Part shown: positions 34,041-41,269 of the stretch, piece by piece | Numbering within the stretch: the stretch's first letter is position 1 | How the letters are laid out: every line of letters starts with the position of its first letter | Notes under the pieces: generated by a model | The model's database searches: none | What the model was told of the DNA's origin: nothing | The model's input: the letters and a program-made list of their open reading frames with translations, nothing else | Translations under genes and position numbers: made by a program | Origin: Streptomyces sp. DH41 | GTDB lineage: Bacteria; Actinomycetota; Actinomycetes; Streptomycetales; Streptomycetaceae | Assembly (NCBI RefSeq): GCF_029813785.1 | Contig: NZ_JARVKY010000032.1 | Location: forward strand, 20,864 to 84,863 | DNA length: 64,000 nucleotides | Direction: 5' to 3'

Positions 34041-35468
34041 ATGTCAGACAGCTCCACCCTGCCGCCCGCACGACTGCGCCCCGAAGCGGAACTGGCCCGC
34101 GACGCGCTGTCGGCGCCGGTGCTCTCCCGGGCCGCCCGGCTGGCCCGCTGGGCCGGTCCGGACACCCGCGTCGACGCCGGGGGCGGGCTCGTCGAGGAGC
34201 AGTTGCCGTCGGCGGCCGAGGAGCTCGGGCTGAGCGGGGACGACGCCGCGGCGTACGCGAGCGAGGCGTGGCGGATCGCCGTGGACACCGGGCTCGTCGA
34301 GATCACCGACGAGGAGGCGGGCACCGTCGCGACGGGCGAGGACCTCGCCACGCTCACCGGCGGCTCCCCGCAGGACGTGCTCGGACTGTGGCTCACCGCC
34401 CTGGAGGCGGTGCTCGCCGACGCGAGCGTGCCCGACCTCGACGACCTGGTCGACGCCATGGCCGAGGGCGGCGAGGTCGACCTGTCGTCCCTCGACTGGG
34501 ACCCGGAGGCCGAGGCGGAACTCCTCGACGGCGTGCTCGGCAACCTCTACCTGCTCACCGTCGGCGAGGACCACCCCGGCGACGCCTCGGTGCCGCTGCC
34601 CGCGCTGGCCGCGTCCGTGATCGTGCCCAGCGACATGGGCGAGCCCACCAACGACGTGCTGGAGCAGGTCTCCGACGCGATGATGCGGCTGGACGACCAG
34701 TTCCGGCTGCTGGAACCCATCGGCCTCGTCGAGTACCAGCCGGTCGACGAGGCCCTGATGGCCGACGCGGACGAGGAGCCCGCGGCCCCCGTCGACGAGG
34801 CCGACGTCGCCCGCTACGGCATGGTGCGGCTCACCCCGCTCGGCCTGTACGGACTGCGCGCCCGGCTGCTGGAAGCCGGTTTCGAGGCCCCCGCCGTCGG
34901 CGACCTCGCCGACAAGGGCGCCGACGTCCTGCTCGACGGCACGGCCCCCTTCCCGCCGGCCGCCGCCCACGCCGAGACCGAGCTGTGGCTGGCCGGCCGG
35001 GGCCCCCTCACCGCGGCCCGCGAACTGCTGGCGGCGGCGCGCGGCTCGGACGCCGGCGCGCCCCTGCGCCGGCTGCGCTGCCAGCAGGCGCTGTCCCTGG
35101 TCGGCACCGAGGCGGAGCCCGCGCTGCGGGAGGTCCTCGACGACGGCGAGCTGGGCGGCCTGGCCCGGGTCTGGCTGACCGAGCACGGCGCCCGGGACGT
35201 GCCGGCCCCGCCGCAGGAGATGGTCTTCTGGCTGACCATCGACACGGTGGCCGCACAACTCGCGGCCGAGGGCAACTCCGAGGAACTGCGCGCCCTGGTG
35301 GAAGGCCTGGCCCGGCAGCACAGCGGGTTCTTCGACACGGTGTGGCGGATCGACCACCCGGCCACGCCGGACGTCCTGGAGGCGATGGGGCGGCTGCACC
35401 CCGACAAGAAGATCGCCAAGGAGGCGCGCAAGGCGGCCTTCAAGGCGCGGTCGCAGCAGAGCGGCTGA
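34041..35468 (+). CDS. hypothetical acidic protein, 475 residues
   Basis: A soluble, strongly acidic, Ala/Leu/Glu-rich protein with no signal peptide or membrane segment. It has long helical stretches, an acidic linker around residues 245-257, and a C-terminal region whose LRRLRCQQALSLVGTEAEPALREVL and ALGEV-like helices resemble HEAT-type repeats, ending in a basic tail (DKKIAKEARKAAFKARSQQSG). ATG 34041 has a GAGGAG site. It is a conserved Streptomyces type of protein that I cannot assign; a protein-interaction role is only a guess. Confidence 0.8.
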   Translation: MSDSSTLPPARLRPEAELARDALSAPVLSRAARLARWAGPDTRVDAGGGLVEEQLPSAAEELGLSGDDAAAYASEAWRIAVDTGLVEITDEEAGTVATGEDLATLTGGSPQDVLGLWLTALEAVLADASVPDLDDLVDAMAEGGEVDLSSLDWDPEAEAELLDGVLGNLYLLTVGEDHPGDASVPLPALAASVIVPSDMGEPTNDVLEQVSDAMMRLDDQFRLLEPIGLVEYQPVDEALMADADEEPAAPVDEADVARYGMVRLTPLGLYGLRARLLEAGFEAPAVGDLADKGADVLLDGTAPFPPAAAHAETELWLAGRGPLTAARELLAAARGSDAGAPLRRLRCQQALSLVGTEAEPALREVLDDGELGGLARVWLTEHGARDVPAPPQEMVFWLTIDTVAAQLAAEGNSEELRALVEGLARQHSGFFDTVWRIDHPATPDVLEAMGRLHPDKKIAKEARKAAFKARSQQSG

Positions 35469-35563
35469 CGCCGGGCGCGGCGGGACCGACGGCGCGGACG
35501 CCGGCGGTCCCGTCCGCGGGGCGCGTACGGGACCGGTGAGCGCGCGGGGGAAGGCCTCCGCCC

Positions 35564-35602
35564 GTTCAGCTCCCGTTCAGGCACGGGCGGGACCCCCGTT
35601 CA
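35564..35602 (+). promoter_or_regulatory. PHO box: GTTCA direct repeats upstream of phoX
   Basis: GTTCAG occurs at 35564, 35575 and 35598. The first two are exactly 11 bases apart and the third 23 further on, close to two more 11-base steps. PhoP of Streptomyces binds 11-base direct repeat units starting GTTCA. The array is about 75-110 bases upstream of a phosphatase gene, the expected target. Confidence 0.7.
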
Positions 35603-35675
35603 GGCGCGGGCGCGACCGTGGCGCCGAACCGAGGTCCGCCACCCTCCACGGCAGTCCACCGTCACAGGAGACACC

Positions 35676-37151
35676 ATGTCGCTCACCCGCAGGGATTTCG
35701 CCGGCCGATCCGCGCTCACGGGCGCCGGAGTCGTGCTGGCGGGCAGCGTCGGCGCCCTCGCCACGGCTCCCAACGCCCTCGCGTCCACGGACACCGAGAG
35801 CGCGGGGGAGGAGCACGGCCGAGGCCACGGACACGACCACGGACACGACCACGGCGGGGTCGGTTACGGACCCCTGCTCCCCGACCCCGACGGCATCCTC
35901 GCCCTGCCCGCGGGCTTCCGGTACGAGATCATCACCTACTGCGGCCGGACCAGGCTGGAGTCGGGCGAGTACACGCCGTCCAACCACGACGGCACCGCCG
36001 CCTTCGACGGCCCGCGCGGCACCACCCTCCTGGTCAACAACCACGAACTCGGCGGCCACCGCGACGACTGGCCCCACCCCGTCCCGCTCACCGAGGGCCT
36101 CGTCTACGACCCGGCCGCCGCCGGCGGCTGCACCGTCGTCGAGGTCCGCCGCGGCGGCCACGTCGCCGAGTGGGTCGGCATCGCCGGCACCGCCACCAAC
36201 TGCGCGGGCGGCAGCACCTCGTGGGGCACCTGGCTGACCTGCGAGGAGACCGAGGACAAGGCCGGCGAGGAGGGGATGACCAAGGACCACGGCTACGTCT
36301 TCGAGGTCGACCCCGAGGACCGGCGCGCCAACCGCGACCCCAAGCCGATCAAGGCCCTGGGCCGCTACGCCCACGAGGCCGTCGTCATCGACCCCAGGCG
36401 CGGCCACGCCTACCTCACCGAGGACGCCTCCGGCCCCAACGGCCTCCTCTACCGCTGGGCCCCGCCGGAGGGCTTCCGGCACGGCCGCGGCCGGCTGCGC
36501 ACCCTCGCCGACGACGCCGGGACCCTCCAGGCCGCCAAGTGCTTCGACTCCGGCGGCAAGTTCGTCGACGACCTCTCCCGCGCGACGAGGACCGGCACCG
36601 TCTACGGCGTCGACTGGATCGACGTCCCCGACCGCGACGCGCGGACCACCTCCGTGCGCAAGCAGTTCACCGACGGACAGGTCACCCGGGCCCGCAAGCT
36701 GGAGGGCATGTGGTGGGCCGACGGCGGCGCCTACATCGTCTCCTCCTTCGCCCGTGACGAGAGCCCCGGCCGGCCGCACGACGGCCAGGTCTGGTTCTAC
36801 GACCCCAAGCGCCGCACCCTCACCCTGAAGGTCCTCCTCGGCGTCAACGCCGACCCGTCCGCCGACGGCGCCTTCGACGGCCCCGACAACATCACCGTCT
36901 CCCCGTACGGCGGCCTGGTCATCGCCGAGGACGGCGACGGCGTCCAGCACCTGTTCGGCGCCACCGACAGCGGACGTACCTACCCCATCGCCCGCAACGA
37001 CCTGAACGTCGGCAGCGAGGACGACCCCGAGTACAGCGAGTTCACCGGCGTCACCTTCTCGCCCGACGGCCGGACCCTCTACGCCAACATCCAGGACCCC
37101 GGCATCATGCTCGCGATCACCGGGCCCTGGAAGCGGCAGAAGCGCCGGTAG
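35676..37151 (+). CDS. phoX: Tat-exported PhoX-family (DUF839) alkaline phosphatase
   Basis: A 491-residue secreted phosphatase-family protein. The N-terminus MSLTRRDFAGRSALTGAGVVLAG is a twin-arginine signal, ending near ALAS (residue 36). A His/Asp/Gly-rich stretch (residues 46-60) precedes the beta-propeller core with LLVNNHELGGH, TWLTCEETEDK, YAHEAVVIDP, GHAYLTEDASG and DNITVSPYGGLVIAEDGDG, typical of PhoX metal-ligand loops. ATG 35676 follows AGGAGA. PHO-box repeats upstream fit induction by phosphate starvation. The N-terminal His run may bind metal or may simply be linker. Confidence 0.88.
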   Translation: MSLTRRDFAGRSALTGAGVVLAGSVGALATAPNALASTDTESAGEEHGRGHGHDHGHDHGGVGYGPLLPDPDGILALPAGFRYEIITYCGRTRLESGEYTPSNHDGTAAFDGPRGTTLLVNNHELGGHRDDWPHPVPLTEGLVYDPAAAGGCTVVEVRRGGHVAEWVGIAGTATNCAGGSTSWGTWLTCEETEDKAGEEGMTKDHGYVFEVDPEDRRANRDPKPIKALGRYAHEAVVIDPRRGHAYLTEDASGPNGLLYRWAPPEGFRHGRGRLRTLADDAGTLQAAKCFDSGGKFVDDLSRATRTGTVYGVDWIDVPDRDARTTSVRKQFTDGQVTRARKLEGMWWADGGAYIVSSFARDESPGRPHDGQVWFYDPKRRTLTLKVLLGVNADPSADGAFDGPDNITVSPYGGLVIAEDGDGVQHLFGATDSGRTYPIARNDLNVGSEDDPEYSEFTGVTFSPDGRTLYANIQDPGIMLAITGPWKRQKRR

Positions 37152-37196
37152 TCAATTCGCTCGCCCGAGCGGCGGCCGCCCTTTAGAGTGATGAAC

Positions 37197-37352
37197 GTCC
37201 AGGTGCGAAGGCAGGACCTACTTCCACTGATAATGGGGCGGCCACGGGTTCGAGTCCCGTCACCGGTACAACGCGCCGGTGTAGCTCAGGGGTGAGAGCA
37301 CCTTGTCGGTTCCGCCGACCTGAACTCTGGACACCTACAACTTCACGTACCT
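37197..37352 (+). ncRNA. Y RNA 1: bacterial Y RNA with circularly permuted tRNA-like domain
   Basis: The outer helix pairs 37201-37210 with 37341-37352, leaving two bulged bases (345-346). Its 5' strand, GGTGCGAAGGCAG, closely follows the Ro60-binding strand of vertebrate Y RNAs (GGUCCGAAGGUAG). Inside is a tRNA-like fold in permuted order: a T arm (ACGGG, loop TTCGAGT, CCCGT; 37244-37260), a 6-7-bp acceptor-like stem closed by a loop (CACCGG 37261-37266 with CCGGTG 37276-37281), then U8-A9 equivalents and a D arm (GCTC, loop AGGGGTGA, GAGC; 37284-37299). A TAGAGT -10 box at 37184-37189 places the RNA start near 37197. The Ro60 gene follows. Confidence 0.82.
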
Positions 37353-37422
37353 CCCGGTGCGCGGGCCGCGGCTACTTCGTTGTGATCGAATTCAAAGCCG
37401 CCGCCGACCTGATCTCGGGAGG
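37350..37422 (+). ncRNA. compact Y-RNA-like element without tRNA-like domain
   Basis: This unit repeats the 5' signature of its neighbours (GGTGCG, then TACTTC exactly 17 bases from the GGTGCG start) at 37356. Its ends pair as CCTCCCG (37350-37356) with CGGGAGG (37416-37422), and an internal stem GCGGCT/AGCCGC (37368-37373 with 37396-37401) replaces the tRNA-like module. It also shares GCCGACCTGA with Y RNA 1. It may be a short Y RNA, or a decayed or deleted copy. Confidence 0.5.
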
Positions 37423-37435
37423 CGCGGCAAATGAC

Positions 37436-37574
37436 GGGTGCCCGGTGCGCAGGCAGCGGATACTTCCTACGCCGGACGGTTGCGGGTTCGAATCCCGTCA
37501 CCGACCTCGGGTCGGTGTAGCTCAAATGGCAGAGCATCCGTATGTTCCGTCGCCGACTCCGACCTCGGGCACCC
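37436..37574 (+). ncRNA. Y RNA 2: bacterial Y RNA with circularly permuted tRNA-like domain
   Basis: The ends pair as GGGTGCCC (37436-37443) with GGGCACCC (37567-37574), followed by a bulged helix joining GGT-CG-AG (37444-37452) to CT-CG-ACC (37557-37564). The tRNA-like core is again permuted: a T arm (GCGGG, loop TTCGAAT, CCCGT; 37482-37498), an acceptor-like stem CACCGACC/GGTCGGTG (37499-37506 with 37510-37517) closed by TCG, then TA and a D arm (GCTC, loop AAATGGCA, GAGC; 37520-37535). The sequence of the stems differs from Y RNA 1 while pairing is kept. It ends 47 bases before the Ro60 gene. Confidence 0.8.
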
Positions 37575-37621
37575 TTCTTCTGCCGCGCCCTCCCACCGAA
37601 AGGAATTCGGGGGAATTCACC

Positions 37622-39205
37622 ATGGCGCGATTCAACACCAAGGCCGCGAAGGCGCAGCCCACCTCGCGCGTGACGTCGACGGGCCGCGTCCTGCGCACCC
37701 ACGAGGGCGGCCGGGGCCACGAGCGCGACGCGCGCTCCGAGCTCTTCCTGCTCTCGGTGGCCAACTTGGTCTCGCAGCAGACCTTCTACGAGAGGGGGGC
37801 CGCCCGCGACGACCGGTTCGCCACGCTCGTGCGCGAGCTCGCCCTCACCGACCCCGCGTGGACGGCCGGCCTGCTCGGCTGGCTGCGCGGCGAGGGCAAC
37901 CTGCGCACCGCCTCGGTCGTCGGCGCCGCCGAGTACGTCAAGGCCCGCCTCGACGCCGGCGCCACCGACGGCCCGACGAACCGGCAGGTCGTCGCCTCCG
38001 TCCTCCAGCGCCCCGACGAGCCCGGCGAACTGCTCGCGTACTGGACGTCGACGTACGGCCGCGCCGTGCCCAAGCCGGTCAAGCGGGGTATCGCCGACGC
38101 CGTACGGCGGCTCTACCAAGGCAAGTCGCTGCTGAAGTACGACACCGCGGGCAAGGGCTACCGCTTCGGCGACATCCTCAACCTGGTGCACGCGGCGCCC
38201 GACCCGGACAAGCCGTGGCAGGGCGAGCTGTTCGAGTACGCCCTCGACCGCCGGCACAACCCGGACACCGCGGTGCCGCCCGCCTCGAACCGCGTCCTGA
38301 CCGCGCACCGCGAGCTGATGGCGCTGCCCGTCGCCCGGCGGCGAGCGGTCGTCACCGCGCCCGACGGTGCCGAGCGGCTCGCGGCGGCGGGCATGACGTG
38401 GGAGATGCTGGCGGGCTGGCTCCAGGGACCGATGGACAAGGCGGCCTGGGAGGCGGTGATCCCGTCCATGGGCGCGATGGCACTGACCCGAAACCTACGC
38501 AACTTCGACGAGGCCGGCGTGTCCGACGAGGTCGCCGCCCGGGTGGCGGCGCGGATCAGCGACCCGGCCGAGGTGGCGCGCTCGCGGCAGTTCCCCTTCC
38601 GCTACCTCGCCGCGTACCAGCACGCGCCGTCGCTGCGCTGGTCGTACCCGCTGGAGCAGGCGCTCGGCCACTCGCTGGCCAACGTGCCCGCGCTGCCCGG
38701 CCGGACGCTGGTCCTCGTGGACCGCTCGGGCTCGATGTTCTACTCGCGGATGTCGGACCGTTCGGAACTCAACCGGGCCGACGCGGCGGCGGTCTTCGGC
38801 ACGGCGATCGCGCTCCGGGCGGCGGACGCGGACCTCGTCGAGTTCGGTACGTCGAGCAACCGCGTGACGTACCGCGAGGGCGAGTCGGTGCTGAAGATCC
38901 TGGAGCGCTTCGGTGACCTCGGCGGCACCGACACGACCGAAGCGGTCCGCCGGCACTACAGGAAGCACGACCGGGTGCTGATCGTCACCGACGAGCAGTA
39001 CGCGCACAGCCGGTACGGCGACCCGACCGAGCAGGTCCCGGAGCACGTGCCGGTCTACACCTGGAACCTGGCCGGATACCGGGCGGGCCACGGGCCGTCG
39101 GGCAAGGCCGGCCGGCACATCTTCGGCGGCCTGACGGACGCTGCTTTCCGGATGGTTCCGCTGCTCGAGGCCGGCCGGGACGCCGACTGGCCCTGGGCGG
39201 ACTGA
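37622..39205 (+). CDS. rsr: Ro60/Rsr orthologue, TROVE-domain ring protein with vWA domain
   Basis: A 527-residue RNA-binding protein. The TROVE domain occupies residues 20-345 (for example SELFLLSVANLVSQQTFYERG, DPAWTAGLLGWLRGEGNLRTAS, FGDILNLVHAAPDPDKPWQGELFEYAL, MTWEMLAGWLQG), forming a HEAT-repeat ring that binds Y RNA and misfolded RNA. The C-terminal von Willebrand A domain has the MIDAS motif DRSGSM and later GGTDTTEAV. The open frame runs back to 37292 through the Y RNA region, but ATG 37622 is the start: it has a GGGGGA site and the family's N-terminus. The upstream Y RNAs are its expected ligands. Confidence 0.95.
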   Translation: MARFNTKAAKAQPTSRVTSTGRVLRTHEGGRGHERDARSELFLLSVANLVSQQTFYERGAARDDRFATLVRELALTDPAWTAGLLGWLRGEGNLRTASVVGAAEYVKARLDAGATDGPTNRQVVASVLQRPDEPGELLAYWTSTYGRAVPKPVKRGIADAVRRLYQGKSLLKYDTAGKGYRFGDILNLVHAAPDPDKPWQGELFEYALDRRHNPDTAVPPASNRVLTAHRELMALPVARRRAVVTAPDGAERLAAAGMTWEMLAGWLQGPMDKAAWEAVIPSMGAMALTRNLRNFDEAGVSDEVAARVAARISDPAEVARSRQFPFRYLAAYQHAPSLRWSYPLEQALGHSLANVPALPGRTLVLVDRSGSMFYSRMSDRSELNRADAAAVFGTAIALRAADADLVEFGTSSNRVTYREGESVLKILERFGDLGGTDTTEAVRRHYRKHDRVLIVTDEQYAHSRYGDPTEQVPEHVPVYTWNLAGYRAGHGPSGKAGRHIFGGLTDAAFRMVPLLEAGRDADWPWAD

Positions 39206-39213
39206 GCCGACGG

Positions 39214-39247
39214 CCGGCCCGCACCCCGCGCGGGGAGTGCGGGCCGG
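39214..39247 (+). terminator. terminator after rsr
   Basis: CCGGCCCGCAC (39214-39224) pairs with GTGCGGGCCGG (39237-39247), enclosing a further CCCC/GGGG pairing; nine bases after the rsr stop. Confidence 0.8.
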
Positions 39248-39307
39248 GTCGCGGAGCCCGCGCGATAGGGTGCGCGCAAGGTTGCCTGGTGGGCAGGGAG
39301 TGACGGG

Positions 39308-39880
39308 ATGGCGCAGGTCAGGCCCATGCGTGCGGATGCCCGGCGTAATCGTGAGCGGTTGCTCGTGGTGGCGGCACAGGCCTTCGCCGAGCACGGTGAG
39401 GGCGCCTCGCTGGACGACATCGCCAAGCGCGCGGGGGTCGGCGTCGGCACGCTGTACCGGCATTTCCCGACGCGGCGGGCGTTGCTGGAGGCCGCCTACC
39501 TGGAACGGATCGAGGCGATCGCGGCACGCGCGGACGTCATCGCGGGGGAGCTGGCGCCGGGCGAGGCCCTCATCGCGTGGCTCGACGAACTCGCCGCCGG
39601 GATGCTCCAGGTGCGGGGGCTCAGGGCGCTGCTGGACACGGCCGTCGAGGACGGTGGCCCGGCGGCGGACCGGGCGTCGTGCGGCGACTGCGTGCGGGGC
39701 GCGGTGACGCGGTTGGTGCGGGCCGCGCAGGACGCGGGGACGCTGCGGCCGGACGTCGAGCCGATCGAGGTGCTGCGGCTGGTGCACGGGGTGGTGACGG
39801 CGGCCGAGTCGACGCGGGGGGAGCAGGGAACGTGCGTCCGGCGGTATCTGTCGCTGGTGTGGCACGGACTACGGGCGTGA
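39308..39880 (+). CDS. TetR/AcrR-family transcriptional regulator
   Basis: A 190-residue regulator. The N-terminal helix-turn-helix is RERLLVVAAQAFAEHGEGASLDDIAKRAGVGVGTLYRHFPTRRALLEA. The C-terminal ligand domain has the helices LIAWLDELAAGMLQVRGLRALLDTA and a Cys pair (ASCGDC) near residue 118, consistent with the TetR_C SbtR-like group. ATG 39308 has a GGGAG site; ATG 39326 is a weaker alternative. No co-directed target gene is adjacent, so the target is unknown. Confidence 0.9.
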   Translation: MAQVRPMRADARRNRERLLVVAAQAFAEHGEGASLDDIAKRAGVGVGTLYRHFPTRRALLEAAYLERIEAIAARADVIAGELAPGEALIAWLDELAAGMLQVRGLRALLDTAVEDGGPAADRASCGDCVRGAVTRLVRAAQDAGTLRPDVEPIEVLRLVHGVVTAAESTRGEQGTCVRRYLSLVWHGLRA

Positions 39881-39915
39881 GGGCGCTCCCGGCACGGGGA
39901 GCGCCCTCACGCCCG
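39872..39915. terminator. 19-bp bidirectional terminator between tetR and terD-like genes
   Basis: A perfect 19-bp inverted repeat (39872-39890 with 39897-39915) includes the TetR stop codon and ends 6 bases before the convergent terD-like stop. Confidence 0.92.
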
Positions 39916-39920
39916 GCTGC

Positions 39921-41162
39921 CTACAGCGCCTGGGCCGACGGCTTCACCATGCCCTTGACCGTGCGGGACTTGACGAAGTCGCCCATGGCGGTCATCTCCC
40001 ACTCGCCCGAGTACTGACGGATCAGCTTCGCCATCATCACGCCGGTCTGCGGCTCGGCGCTGGTGAGGTCGAAGCGGACCAGTTCCTCACCGGTCGCGGC
40101 GTCCAGGAGACGGCAGTAGGCCTTGGCGACCTCCGTGAACTTCTGGCCGGTGAACGAGTTGACCGTGAAGACCAGGCCGCTGACCTCCTGCGGGAGCCGG
40201 CCCAGGTCGACGGTGATCACCTCGTCGTCGCCGCCGCCCTCGCCGGTGAGGTTGTCACCGGAGTGCTTGATCGCGCCGCCCACGATCTGGAGCTTGCCGA
40301 AGTAGCAGCTGTCGATGTGGTTGCGCTGCGGGCCGTACGCGATGACCGACGCGTCCAGGTCGATGTCCTTGCCGCGGTACGCCGGCTCCCAGCCGAGGCC
40401 CATCTTGACCTGGGAGAGCATCGGCCGGCCGCCCTTGACCAGGGAGACGGTCTGGTTCTTCTGGAGGCTGACCCGGCCCTTGTCGAGGTTGATCTTGCCG
40501 GCGCCCGGGGCGGGGGCGGGGGGCGCGGCCGGTGCCGCGGGGGGAGCGGAGGGCATCGTCGGCGCGGCGGCGGGCGGGGGCGGCTGGGTGGCCGCCTGGG
40601 ACCGCTGCGGAGCCGGCGGGGCGGCCGGCTGGGCGGCCGGCTGGGCGGCCGGTGCGGCCGGCTCCTCCACCGAGACGCCGAAGTCGGTCGCGATGCCGGC
40701 CAGGCCGTTGGAGTAGCCCTGGCCGACCGCGCGGGCCTTCCAGGCGCCGTTGCGCAGGTAGACCTCCACGATCACCAGTGCGGTCTCGGCGCCGAGCTGC
40801 GGGGGCGTGAAGGAGGCGAGGACGGAGTTGTCGTCCGCGTTGCGGATGGTGGCGGTCGGTTCGATGCCCTGGAAGGTCTGCCCGGCGGCGTCCGGGCTGG
40901 CGGTGACGACGATCTTCTCGATGCCCGGCGGGACGGCGGAGGTGTCGACCACGATCGCGTCCGGGGCGGTGCCGCCGCCGGAGCGGTAGGTCACGCCCTG
41001 GCCGGTGGGCTGGTTGTAGAAGATGAAGTCGTCGTCGGAGCGCACCTTGCCGTCGGCGGTGAGCAGCAGGCCCGATACGTCGAGCCGCACGGGCGCGGCG
41101 ACGTCCACCGTCACGCGGGCGGCGGAGAGGGGGATGTTCGAGCCGGGGGTCATAGCTGTCAT
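39921..41162 (-). CDS. two-domain TerD-family protein
   Basis: A 413-residue protein with two TerD (calcium-binding stress protein) domains. Residues 9-170 hold the first, with RLDVSGLLLTADGKVRSDDDFIFYNQP; residues 225-410 hold the second, with KINLDKGRVSLQKNQTVSL, GWEPAYRGKDIDLDASVIAY and DDEVITVDLGRLPQEVSGLVFTVNSF. A low-complexity Pro/Ala linker of about 55 residues joins them. Acidic D-D-D and G-D-N-L-T-G-E-G-G-D clusters are the likely Ca2+ sites. ATG 41162 or ATG 41153 could start it. TerD proteins are associated with tellurite and general stress, and with morphological differentiation in Streptomyces; the substrate is not known. Confidence 0.9.
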   Translation of the reverse strand: MTAMTPGSNIPLSAARVTVDVAAPVRLDVSGLLLTADGKVRSDDDFIFYNQPTGQGVTYRSGGGTAPDAIVVDTSAVPPGIEKIVVTASPDAAGQTFQGIEPTATIRNADDNSVLASFTPPQLGAETALVIVEVYLRNGAWKARAVGQGYSNGLAGIATDFGVSVEEPAAPAAQPAAQPAAPPAPQRSQAATQPPPPAAAPTMPSAPPAAPAAPPAPAPGAGKINLDKGRVSLQKNQTVSLVKGGRPMLSQVKMGLGWEPAYRGKDIDLDASVIAYGPQRNHIDSCYFGKLQIVGGAIKHSGDNLTGEGGGDDEVITVDLGRLPQEVSGLVFTVNSFTGQKFTEVAKAYCRLLDAATGEELVRFDLTSAEPQTGVMMAKLIRQYSGEWEMTAMGDFVKSRTVKGMVKPSAQAL

Positions 41163-41225
41163 GCCGGGTGAACGAGCGAGGGCGTTTTACCGTTCCCTTA
41201 CCCGGGGGCCAATCGGGTCAGTGGT

Positions 41226-41255
41226 GGGTGGGGCGACCGTCCCGCCGCCCCACCC
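41226..41255 (-). terminator. terminator of the polyol transporter/dehydrogenase operon
   Basis: GGGTGGGGCG (41226-41235) pairs with CGCCCCACCC (41246-41255), 15 bases beyond the dehydrogenase stop on the minus strand. Confidence 0.75.
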
Positions 41256-41269
41256 CGCGCCGGACGCGC

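Noticed and set aside
37241..37300. Canonical tRNA genes in the region before rsr
   Set aside because: The T arm precedes the acceptor and D arm, there is no anticodon arm, and the acceptor strands are closed by a loop. The structure is a permuted tRNA mimic, not a tRNA.
37292..37621. N-terminal extension of the rsr open frame upstream of ATG 37622
   Set aside because: It runs through the Y RNA structures, has no ribosome-binding site, and the family's N-terminus starts at MARFNTKAAK.
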